Assembly (NCBI GenBank): GCA_947445215.1
Contig: CANFDA010000004.1
Location: 1-42,536 of the forward strand
DNA length: 42,536 nucleotides
Source: Alphaproteobacteria bacterium
GTDB taxonomy: Bacteria; Pseudomonadota; Alphaproteobacteria; Micropepsales; Micropepsaceae
Direction of reading: 5' to 3'
Each line of letters begins with the position of its first letter. Positions within the stretch are counted from its first letter, which is position 1. Of the stretch, positions 26,851 through 34,025 are shown one piece after another. The notes under the pieces were generated by a model, which was not told the DNA's origin, did no database searches, and saw nothing but the letters and a program-made list of their open reading frames with translations. Both the position numbers and the translations under genes were made by a program.

Positions 26851-27172
26851 TCAACGACGCTTTTTAAATCGTATTTCGCTGGTGTCGGAACGCCCGTCCG
26901 CGTCAACCACGGTGACGCGCGCCAAGCCTTCGCCCATGGGCAGATAGGTCGCGGCGTCGAAGCGTTCATAACTGCCGACAATATCGCCATTGACCAGCCA
27001 AGTGAGCGGGCTGCGTCCGCCATCGGCCTTGAGCGTGATGCTGCGATCCTTGGCGCGGGCTTCCGGCAACGGCACCACCGCATCATGTCGGGCGGCAGCA
27101 ACCAGTTGGCGAGAGCAATGCCGCGGCGAAGCCGAGCAGGCCATAACCCGGCAGCTTCAGCCGGGGCATCAT
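26851..27172 (-). pseudogene. pbpC: Remnant of a penicillin-binding protein 1C gene (internal deletion, frameshifts)
   Basis: Reading leftward from ATG 27172, which overlaps the upstream stop, the first codons encode a membrane-anchor start like PBP1C (MMPRLKLPGYGLLGFAAALL); the anchor continues one frame over as LANWLLPPD. Almost at once, in the third frame, the C-terminal BiPBP_C domain appears: VVPLPEARAKDRSITLKADG, SPLTWLVNG, GLARVTVVDADGRSDTSEIR, ending FKKRR at 26851. The whole glycosyltransferase and transpeptidase region is missing. What is left is the two ends of the gene joined near CCGCCCGAC (about 27090). Confidence 0.7.
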
Positions 27173-27354
27173 TTGCCGGCCATGCGCCGCGTCGTCGACA
27201 CCGCCAGCGCGATATAGGCCGCTACCCCCACCAGCGTCAGCGGCGAAGTGCCTGCGGGCGGGTAAAGATTGAACAGCAGCGCGAACAGGATGAACGCGCC
27301 CATGAAGAAGAGAAAGCCGGTGACGACCGCTTTGCCGTTTTTTGGACCGTTCAT
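27169..27354 (-). CDS. 61-residue two-helix membrane protein
   Basis: Starts MNGPKNGKAVVTG, then two hydrophobic helices, FLFFMGAFILFALLFNLY and LTLVGVAAYIALAVS, and a basic end (TTRRMAGK). The ATG overlaps the upstream stop by four bases (ATGA) and its own stop overlaps the pbpC remnant start in the same way. The frame stays open upstream to 27447, but this start is fixed by the coupling. Family not recognised. Confidence 0.6.
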   Translation of the reverse strand: MNGPKNGKAVVTGFLFFMGAFILFALLFNLYPPAGTSPLTLVGVAAYIALAVSTTRRMAGK

Positions 27355-27524
27355 TTCCGGACAAACTTTCGCATCAGGCGCGAACAGAGGACCGCCAGCA
27401 GGAACAGGCCCAGCATCGTCCAGTTGGACTCCGTCAGATGCGGCCAACGGCTGAAGACCAGCATCAGGCTGCCGACGATGACGATGCCGATCAGGGCGGC
27501 GATAATAAAGTTACGCCAATTCAT
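27351..27524 (-). CDS. 57-residue membrane protein
   Basis: Encodes MNWRNFIIAALIGIVIVG, a first helix, then RWPHLTESNW and a second hydrophobic segment (MLGLFLLAVLCSRL) with a basic end RKFVRK. It starts directly after the stop of the 102-residue gene and ends in an ATGA overlap with the next, so it is the second member of a compact operon. No known family. Confidence 0.62.
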   Translation of the reverse strand: MNWRNFIIAALIGIVIVGSLMLVFSRWPHLTESNWTMLGLFLLAVLCSRLMRKFVRK

Positions 27525-27833
27525 TTATTCACCCACATTGACCATACCCACCGATGTCCGCGCGGTGATGACAGGCGCATACATATCCTTGGCATGGGCA
27601 GGCGGCAACGCGAAGCGGCCCACCGTCACGGCACGGGCGATATAGGCGACACGGAACTGGGGCTGCGGCTCCGGCCCGCGGGCATTGCTGGGGCGATACT
27701 GCACGCCAAGATTGAAGGCGGCGATGAAACGGTCGTCGCGCTTGCCGGTGAGGTAAAGCCCGCCCACAGCGGCGAGCGCCAGGGCGCAGAGACCAAGGCC
27801 GCAGATCAGCAAATACTTGATTTTTGGCTTCAT
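27525..27833 (-). CDS. 102-residue membrane-anchored protein
   Basis: A single N-terminal helix (YLLICGLGLCALALAAVGGLYL) after the basic MKPKIK anchors a probably periplasmic domain containing FIAAFNLGVQYRP, FRVAYIARAVTVGRFALPP and VITARTSVGMVNVGE. First gene of the operon 27833-26851. Function unknown; the pbpC remnant at the operon end hints at a cell-envelope setting. Confidence 0.62.
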   Translation of the reverse strand: MKPKIKYLLICGLGLCALALAAVGGLYLTGKRDDRFIAAFNLGVQYRPSNARGPEPQPQFRVAYIARAVTVGRFALPPAHAKDMYAPVITARTSVGMVNVGE

Positions 27834-27904
27834 TTTGGCGCACCCCTCTCATGGTCGCACGGCCGGACGGAAAACCGCTTCACACTTTTCCTGGCCGTGC
27901 TCCG

Positions 27905-27927
27905 AGCCCGCCAAAATCTAGCGGGCT
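27905..27927. terminator. Short hairpin downstream of the TonB receptor gene
   Basis: AGCCCGC (27905-27911) pairs with GCGGGCT (27921-27927). It lies in the 167-base gap between the receptor stop (28001) and the small membrane operon. No T-tract, so a terminator role is only possible. Confidence 0.35.
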
Positions 27928-28000
27928 ACTCTTACACGCGCCAGAAAAGCAGACGCTGCAAAGCGGGCATGATGACAAGGTGTGGGTGAATCGAAAATTC

Positions 28001-30304
28001 TTAGAATACGCGCGTCAGCGAGGCGCGCCAGCGCAGCCCCAGTCCCGGCAGGGCGCCAAGATTGGCGTAGATGTCAGCGTCGGGCGTGAAGAAGCGCGCA
28101 TCCGTCAGATTGTCGAGATTGACCGCAGCACGACAATCATCCCAGCGGATAAAGGCCGAGGCGTTCAACGTCACATAAGACGGAAATACCACCGGGTTCG
28201 GCACGGTCTGGCGCGTCGCGCCGACATAGGTCGCCGCCAGCACCGCGCCCCAATTGCCTCCACTATAGGCCAGGGCCGGGCTGACCACCGCCTTGGGCAT
28301 CAAGGAATTGTCGTAATCGCCAGCGCCCTTCAGGCTGGAGAAGTCATAAACGATATAGGAGCCGCCAAAGCCGTCCTGCGGCGTGACGCCCAGATTGCGC
28401 GCCGGGACATAGGCGAAGCTGCGATCCGGCCCCTTGATGACGGTGCGCGCCAGGCTGGCGGCCAGGGTGGCGCTCCAATGCGTGTCCAGCAGCCAGCGCA
28501 GTTCCAGCTCCACGCCTTCAACGCGCGTGCCGGTGACGACAGCGCCGCCCACCGTGCTGAGGCGGGTGCGGCTCTGGCGGTAGACGGACAGGCCCGCTTC
28601 GATGTCAGCGGAGGCGAACTTCACGCCCGCCTCGTCCAGGGTGGAGGCCGAAAGCCAGCCGCCTCTCACCAGCAAGGTGGTGGGCACTTCGCCCGCCTGC
28701 CCGGCTTCCACCGCGTTGGAACGGGCGTGGGTGAGGTAAGGCGTCAGGCCGGTGTCGCTCTGCCAGGACAAACTACCCGACCAGGAGAAGTGCCCGCCAT
28801 CGCCGCGCCCGGATGGCGGCGCATAGGCCAGCACGCCGCTGTCGCGGCTGCGGACATTGAAATGATCGTAGCGCCCGCCCAGCAGCAGGTGCAGCTTGCC
28901 CTGGCTGAGGTCGGAATAGGCGAAGACGCCCGCATTGCCGATGGTGCTGGAGAGATCGCTTTCCCAGTCCAGCCCCACCGCACCGGCGGGGTCAGTGTTG
29001 AACGGCGAGTCGATGATGTCGTTGGCGGTGGCGCCTTGGCTGATGTCGCGGCGGTCTAGCGCGATGACGCCGCTGTTGAAGCTCTGGCGGTCGCGGGCGC
29101 TGGTATAGCGATATGACGCGCCCAGCACGGTGCGGGCGGCGATGCCGCCCCACTGGCGGTCGAAATCATAGCGCAGCCGCGCCTCGCCGATGCGGACGCG
29201 CACCGAGGCGGGATAGCCGTAGGACACGAAACGGTCATTGTCCTGCGCATCGGCGAAAAGCTGGAGCCGGATGCTGTCGTCACCCCCCTCTTCCGATGAG
29301 AAGTCGCGCCGCAGTTCGAGGAAGCCGGTGTGGGTATCGCTACGGGAAAAATCGGCATCAGCGATATGCACGCTGCGGTGGGAAAGCTGTGTGGTGCCGA
29401 CGCCAGCATCCAGTCGATGCGCCGCATCAACGCCGCCCGGGATCGCTAGCGCGCGGAAGGCAGGATCGTAGAAATAGGGATTGCCGCCAAGTTCGTTCAA
29501 CGTCAGGCGGTCATTGCCATCGGCATCGCGCAAGCTGGTGTTGCGGCCTGTGATGAACGTGCCGTTGTTGATCAGCGCCTGGGTCAGCCGGTTCCAGCCC
29601 GGCGTCTGCACTTCGCCGTCGGAATGGAAGAAGAAATAGTCGCCGGAAAAGGCCCAGTCGCCGCCCGCCAGATCGGCGCTAAGCGACAGGCTTTGGCGGC
29701 GTGGATGCAGGCCGCGATAGAAGCTGAAACTGTCTTCGGCTTCGGCGCGGACGCCGATGCGGCCATCCGCGCCGCCCAACGCGATGGCAATGCCGCCCTG
29801 CGCCGCCAGCTTGCGCTGCTCATAGGCGCCATAGGTAAGCGTGACGCTGTTCTCGGTGATGGCGGCGGGGGCGAAATCCACCAGCCCGCCCACCTTGCCG
29901 GCACCCATCACCGGCGTGGGCGGACCGCGCAGGATGGTAATCTGGCCTTGCAGCGGCGTCGCGAAGGTGCCGCGGTTCTCGGCCCGCTTGAAGCCACGGA
30001 AATAATTCTCCGCCAGGGTGCCGCGCAGATTCACAGCCCCGTCCACGCCATAGAAGCTGGCGGTGTAGGCGCCCGGGGTAATGGCGGTGAGATCGTCCAG
30101 CCCGCTCACGCCATAGCGGGCCAGCGTGGTTTCGCTCACTTGGGTGGCGGCGCGGGGCATCCGATTCAGCGGGAGCGACAGGCCGGTGGCGGCTTCGCTG
30201 GGCCCGGCATCGAGCAGGCGCACAGGATCGGCCGTGACCGTAACGGTTTCCTGGCCCAAGGCCGGGACCGTGGTGAGAAGAAGGAGGGAAAGGAGCCACC
30301 GCAT
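28001..30304 (-). CDS. TonB-dependent outer-membrane receptor
   Basis: A 767-residue receptor. After the signal peptide (MRWLLSLLLLTTVPALGQ) comes a TonB-box-like ETVTVTA, a plug domain (ARYGVSGLDDLTAITPGAY, NLRGTLAENYFRGFKR, GQITILRGPPTPVMGAGKVGG) and a beta barrel that ends with the expected terminal phenylalanine (RWRASLTRVF). It resembles ferrisiderophore/FhuE-like receptors in layout, but the ligand is unknown. ATG 30304 is preferred to 30328 because it opens into the signal peptide. It lies 84 bases after the RutB-like gene on the same strand, so its cargo may be the substrate or a cofactor metal of that pathway. Confidence 0.9.
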   Translation of the reverse strand: MRWLLSLLLLTTVPALGQETVTVTADPVRLLDAGPSEAATGLSLPLNRMPRAATQVSETTLARYGVSGLDDLTAITPGAYTASFYGVDGAVNLRGTLAENYFRGFKRAENRGTFATPLQGQITILRGPPTPVMGAGKVGGLVDFAPAAITENSVTLTYGAYEQRKLAAQGGIAIALGGADGRIGVRAEAEDSFSFYRGLHPRRQSLSLSADLAGGDWAFSGDYFFFHSDGEVQTPGWNRLTQALINNGTFITGRNTSLRDADGNDRLTLNELGGNPYFYDPAFRALAIPGGVDAAHRLDAGVGTTQLSHRSVHIADADFSRSDTHTGFLELRRDFSSEEGGDDSIRLQLFADAQDNDRFVSYGYPASVRVRIGEARLRYDFDRQWGGIAARTVLGASYRYTSARDRQSFNSGVIALDRRDISQGATANDIIDSPFNTDPAGAVGLDWESDLSSTIGNAGVFAYSDLSQGKLHLLLGGRYDHFNVRSRDSGVLAYAPPSGRGDGGHFSWSGSLSWQSDTGLTPYLTHARSNAVEAGQAGEVPTTLLVRGGWLSASTLDEAGVKFASADIEAGLSVYRQSRTRLSTVGGAVVTGTRVEGVELELRWLLDTHWSATLAASLARTVIKGPDRSFAYVPARNLGVTPQDGFGGSYIVYDFSSLKGAGDYDNSLMPKAVVSPALAYSGGNWGAVLAATYVGATRQTVPNPVVFPSYVTLNASAFIRWDDCRAAVNLDNLTDARFFTPDADIYANLGALPGLGLRWRASLTRVF

Positions 30305-30388
30305 CGTACCCGTGATGTAACATTTCACAGCCGAAAGGCAAGCGCAGTTCCCTGCATACCGCCTATGCCTCTCAAGTAATTTATAAAT

Positions 30389-31018
30389 CTAAACTTTCCA
30401 GGCCGCGCGGATATCGGCGGTAGTGGTCAGGTTGGCCCCGCTCAGCGCCATCGCCTTCAAGGCGACCTGGTGCTGGTCATACTCATAGGCGGCGCAGGCG
30501 TCCGCCGCGATGAAGATGTGGAATTTGCGTTCGAACGCCGCCCAGACCGAGGACTGGACGCAGCACTCTGTCGTCAGGCCCGTGATCACGAGCGTGTCGA
30601 TGTTCTTCGCCTTCAACGCCGCATCCAGTCCGGTGCCATGGAAGATGCTGTAGCGCTGCTTGCTCACCACCAGTTCGCCATGGCGCGGCTGCGGCCCGAC
30701 AAATTCCGCGCCGCGCGTCCCTTCCAGGCAGAGACGCGGCTTGTCCTGCTCGCCTCGCCGCGCCTTGGCCTCTTCCAGCACCGCGCCTTCCTTGCCGGGC
30801 AGCGCGATGGAGCAGGTGAAGACCAGCATCACGCCCGCAACGCGCGCCGCTTCGGCCAGCGTCTCGGCTTGCTTCACAGCGCGAAGGGCAGACGAAATAT
30901 CGGCGCCCTCTTTCGCCATCTGCCCATCCGGCAACGCGAAATCCACCTGGAAGTCGATCAGGACCAGCGCCGTGCGCGAAGGCGCGATCCATTGCGGCTG
31001 AAGCGTGGGGCTTGTCAT
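30389..31018 (-). CDS. Isochorismatase-like cysteine hydrolase, RutB-like
   Basis: A 209-residue amidohydrolase with the D-K-C triad of the family: Asp in TALVLIDFQ, Lys in VVSKQRYSIFHGTGLD, and Cys in the TECCVQSS loop (second cysteine). The KxRYS-x-F segment and hydrolase core resemble RutB, which hydrolyses ureidoacrylate after RutA opens the uracil ring. The ATG at 31018 overlaps the RutA-like stop by four bases (ATGA). Together with that gene it suggests ring opening followed by carbamate/amide hydrolysis of a cyclic imide or N-heterocycle. Confidence 0.85.
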   Translation of the reverse strand: MTSPTLQPQWIAPSRTALVLIDFQVDFALPDGQMAKEGADISSALRAVKQAETLAEAARVAGVMLVFTCSIALPGKEGAVLEEAKARRGEQDKPRLCLEGTRGAEFVGPQPRHGELVVSKQRYSIFHGTGLDAALKAKNIDTLVITGLTTECCVQSSVWAAFERKFHIFIAADACAAYEYDQHQVALKAMALSGANLTTTADIRAAWKV

Positions 31019-32046
31019 GGCCACACCGCGCGCAGGCGCGGCAGGATTTCGCGTCCCGCCATAGCCAGCCCCGAAGGATAATCGTCGAAGACGAACATCA
31101 GGCCGTCCAGTTCGCAGTGGCGCACGAACTGTTCGATCTTTTCCGCCACCGTGGCAGGCGCGCCGATGGCGGCCTGGGTCATGAAGGCGCCCTGCGCCCG
31201 CGCCGTCATGGCGTTTGCTGTTGCGCCATAGCTTTCCAGCATCCCCGCCACAGCGCCTTCATCCAGCCCGTCGCGATAAGACGCAGCTTTGGTCTCGGCA
31301 GCAGCATCGGTGTCGGCCCACACCACCGTCACCATCGCATAGGTGCGGATGATCTTGCCCATCGAGGATGCCAATTCCTTGGCCCGCAGCGAGGCGGCGC
31401 GGGTCTCGTCTTCGGTGTGCCCGCCGATGAAGCAGCCATCGGCCTCGCGCACCGAGAAATCGAAGCCGCGCGGCGACATACCGGCGCAGATCAGGCGCGG
31501 CTGCGACACCGGCTTGGGCTCGCAGACGCAATCTGTGAGATCGAAATGCTTGCCATGGAAATCGACCCGCGGCTCCGACCACAAAAGCTTGATGATTTGT
31601 GTCCATTCCTGCGCCAGGTCGTAGCGCGTGTCATGGGTCAGCGTTTCGTCCCACGCCCCCATCTGGGCGAACTCACCCTGGAAAGCCCCTGCCACGATGT
31701 TGAGCCCGGCGCGGCCGCCGGAAATCTGGTCCAGCGTGGCGATCATCTTCGCCGCCACCACGGGATTGAAGAGAATGGCGTGCATCGTCGCCCACAATTT
31801 GATGCGGCTGGTCAGCGGCGCAATGCCCGCCAGCAGGGTGACGGCTTCCAGGCTGGCGCCCCAATGGTCGGTCTGGCCGCCAAAGCCGCGCCACTTGCCC
31901 ATCGCCATGGCGAAATCGAAGCCTGCCTGTTCGGCGGCGATGGCGGCATCGCGGTTCTGGGCCCAGCCGCCATCCAGCGGCGGCGTCGTGTTGCTCACAA
32001 TCCAACCACCATTGGCGATGGGCAGGAACAAGCCATACTCCTTCAT
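31015..32046 (-). CDS. Luciferase-like flavin monooxygenase, RutA-like
   Basis: A 343-residue TIM-barrel FMN monooxygenase. The RutA-type features are FLPIANGGWIVS at the N-terminus, FDFAMAMGKWRGFGGQTDHW, LTSRIKLWATMH, the FMN-site DQISGGRAGLNIVAGAF, and PRLICAGMSPRGFDFS. RutA opens uracil with a flavin-N5-peroxide and needs FMNH2 from a reductase; none is in this operon. The start overlaps the MFS stop by four bases (ATGA). Substrate is unknown; relatives also act on other heteroatom-containing molecules. Confidence 0.87.
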   Translation of the reverse strand: MKEYGLFLPIANGGWIVSNTTPPLDGGWAQNRDAAIAAEQAGFDFAMAMGKWRGFGGQTDHWGASLEAVTLLAGIAPLTSRIKLWATMHAILFNPVVAAKMIATLDQISGGRAGLNIVAGAFQGEFAQMGAWDETLTHDTRYDLAQEWTQIIKLLWSEPRVDFHGKHFDLTDCVCEPKPVSQPRLICAGMSPRGFDFSVREADGCFIGGHTEDETRAASLRAKELASSMGKIIRTYAMVTVVWADTDAAAETKAASYRDGLDEGAVAGMLESYGATANAMTARAQGAFMTQAAIGAPATVAEKIEQFVRHCELDGLMFVFDDYPSGLAMAGREILPRLRAVWP

Positions 32047-33227
32047 CGCGCCACCGGTCGCCGCAGGAACACCGCCAGCAGCGTCATCGCCGCCATCAGG
32101 CCCGCCACCAGCAGCAGGAAGGGTGCGAAGCTGCCGGTCTGGTCGCGCGTGACGCCCGCCGCCCACGGAGCCGCCGCGCCCACGGTGGAGATCAGGTTGA
32201 TGAGCGAGAACAGCTCCAGGTTTGGGGCGCGCCCGAAATAATCCAGCAGCAGGATGGTGGAGGCGAAAAACGTCAGGCCCGAACCGATGCCGATGCCGAT
32301 GGCATAGATCGTCAGGAAGGCCGGGCTGGCGCCCAGCGCCAGCGCCGTCATGCCCACCATCAGTAGGCCCAGCGACGCCACTAGCAACAGGCGCGCATCC
32401 AGCACCGCCGTCAGCAAGCCGCCCGCCAGCCGCGACATAGCGTTGAGCAGCGCCCACAGGCTGATCATGCCGCCCGCCACCATCGTGCCGATGCCCGCTT
32501 CCGCCAGATGCGGCACCGACACCGAATTCACGGTGATGTCGCAGATCAGGAAGGCGCTGTAGGCGGCAGCCAGGAAGGCGAATTGCGGTGTGCGCAGCGC
32601 CGCCTTGACGCTCCAGGCGCCGGTGGTGATGGCGGGATCGCTTTCGCCCCTGGCCGAGCCATCGGTGGTGACGTCGCAGAAAAACGCCGCCAGCACGCCC
32701 AGCGCTGCGACGACGAAAGCGCACACCGTCCAGAAGCCACGCCAGTCCTGCGCCGCGCCCGCGACCAGCTCATACAATTGCGGCCCAGCCACGCCGCCCA
32801 AACCGCCCAGGGTGAAATAGAGCCCGAAGGCGAAGGCCGGGCGCGGGAATAGCCGCGTCAACAGATAGGTGCCGGGCACCGTCGCCAGCAAGGTGAAGCC
32901 GAACCCGGCCAGCGATGCGCCGGTGAAATACAGCGCCAGTCCATCGGTGTGCGCCAGCAGCAGAAAGGCCAGCGCCATGATGCCCGCGCCAATCAGAAAG
33001 TTCGCGCGCACGCCCAGGCGGCGGATCATCGTGGCGGGCACGGTGGAGGTGATGCCGCACAACACCGCCAGCAGCGAGAAACCCAGCCCGGCCTCGCCCC
33101 AGCTCCAGCCCATTTCCGCCACCATGGCAGGCAAGGCCAAGCCCAGCGACGAGAAGGTGGCGGCGGTGATGATGAAGAAGAGGGCGCTGACCAGCAGCAG
33201 CGTCACCCAGGCGCGAAGCGGTGCCAT
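32043..33227 (-). CDS. MFS transporter of the RutAB-like operon
   Basis: A 394-residue, 12-helix carrier. It begins MAPLRAWVTLLLVSALFFIITAATFSSLGL, has a loop RRLGVRANFLIGAGIM after the second helix and a central linker, and resembles oxalate/formate or monocarboxylate-type MFS members that carry small organic acids. It starts one base after the GntR stop and overlaps the RutA-like gene by four bases, so it is the inner-membrane carrier of this locus and probably brings in the substrate or exports a product. Confidence 0.87.
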   Translation of the reverse strand: MAPLRAWVTLLLVSALFFIITAATFSSLGLALPAMVAEMGWSWGEAGLGFSLLAVLCGITSTVPATMIRRLGVRANFLIGAGIMALAFLLLAHTDGLALYFTGASLAGFGFTLLATVPGTYLLTRLFPRPAFAFGLYFTLGGLGGVAGPQLYELVAGAAQDWRGFWTVCAFVVAALGVLAAFFCDVTTDGSARGESDPAITTGAWSVKAALRTPQFAFLAAAYSAFLICDITVNSVSVPHLAEAGIGTMVAGGMISLWALLNAMSRLAGGLLTAVLDARLLLVASLGLLMVGMTALALGASPAFLTIYAIGIGIGSGLTFFASTILLLDYFGRAPNLELFSLINLISTVGAAAPWAAGVTRDQTGSFAPFLLLVAGLMAAMTLLAVFLRRPVAR

Positions 33228-33228
33228 C

Positions 33229-33918
33229 TCAGGAGCGCTTCACATCGTCGGGTAAATCGCCGAGCGCCTTTTCCATCGCAGCCTGCGCGGCGGTTGCGTC
33301 ACCCGCGGCGATGGCCTTGGCCAGGTCGCGATGCTCCGCCAGCGCCTGCAGGCTTTCGGTGCGCGACGGCACCTGCATGGCGGTGAGCCATTGGCGCGCG
33401 GTCTGGTGATGCAGCGTCACAACCATCTTGGCCAGGGTGCGGTTGCCGCTGGCCGTGGCCACCGCGACATGAAAGGCTTCGTCCATAGCCGCCAGCGCCC
33501 GGGAGTCGTTTGCTTCCACCGCCGCTTCGCCATCCGCCAGTGTGGCGCGGATGGCGGCGAGGTCGGCGTCTGTGGCATGACGGGCGGCCAGCACAGCGCA
33601 TTGAATTTCCACCAGGCGGCGCGCTTCGAAGGCGTCGCGCGCTTCGACCGGATCGAGCAGCGCCACGGTGGTGCCGACGCGGGCCTTGCGCACCACCAGG
33701 CCTTCCAGCGCCAGGCGGGCCAGCGCGTCGCGAACGCCCGCTAGGCCGCCATTATAGCGGCGGGCCAGCACATTCTCGTCCAGATGTTCGCCGGGCCCCA
33801 GCACGCCGATGATGATGTCGACCAAGATGCGGTTATAGAGCTGCGCCTTGAGCAGCGAGGGGGCCCATTCGTCGAGACCTGCGGAGGATTGGGACGGGCT
33901 GGCGCCGAGACGGTTCAT
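33229..33918 (-). CDS. GntR-family (FadR-type) transcriptional regulator
   Basis: A 229-residue regulator. The N-terminal winged helix (AQLYNRILVDIIIGVLGPGEHLDENVLARRYN, DALARLALEGLVVRKARVGTTV) is followed by an all-helical FCD ligand domain with EARRLVEIQCAVLAARHAT, MDEAFHVAVA and EHRDLAKAI, which carry the histidine/aspartate metal-ligand pattern. It is the first gene of the RutAB-like operon and so probably its ligand-responsive repressor. ATG 33918 is preferred over TTG 33927. Confidence 0.9.
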   Translation of the reverse strand: MNRLGASPSQSSAGLDEWAPSLLKAQLYNRILVDIIIGVLGPGEHLDENVLARRYNGGLAGVRDALARLALEGLVVRKARVGTTVALLDPVEARDAFEARRLVEIQCAVLAARHATDADLAAIRATLADGEAAVEANDSRALAAMDEAFHVAVATASGNRTLAKMVVTLHHQTARQWLTAMQVPSRTESLQALAEHRDLAKAIAAGDATAAQAAMEKALGDLPDDVKRS

Positions 33919-33933
33919 GCCGCCCAAAATGAG

Positions 33934-33947
33934 CCTTTGCCCAAAGG
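33934..33947. promoter_or_regulatory. Candidate operator upstream of the GntR gene
   Basis: CCTTTG-CC-CAAAGG is a perfect 6-2-6 palindrome 16 bases before the GntR start. Position suits autoregulation. A second, longer repeat (GCAAGGGC 33952-33959 / GCCCTTGC 33980-33987) lies next to it and may be the zwf terminator. Confidence 0.4.
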
Positions 33948-34025
33948 ATTGGCAAGGGCCCGATCCGGCGATCAGCCAAGCCCTTGCAGATATTGAAATA
34001 GCGACGCGGGCGCGGCAGACCGCGC

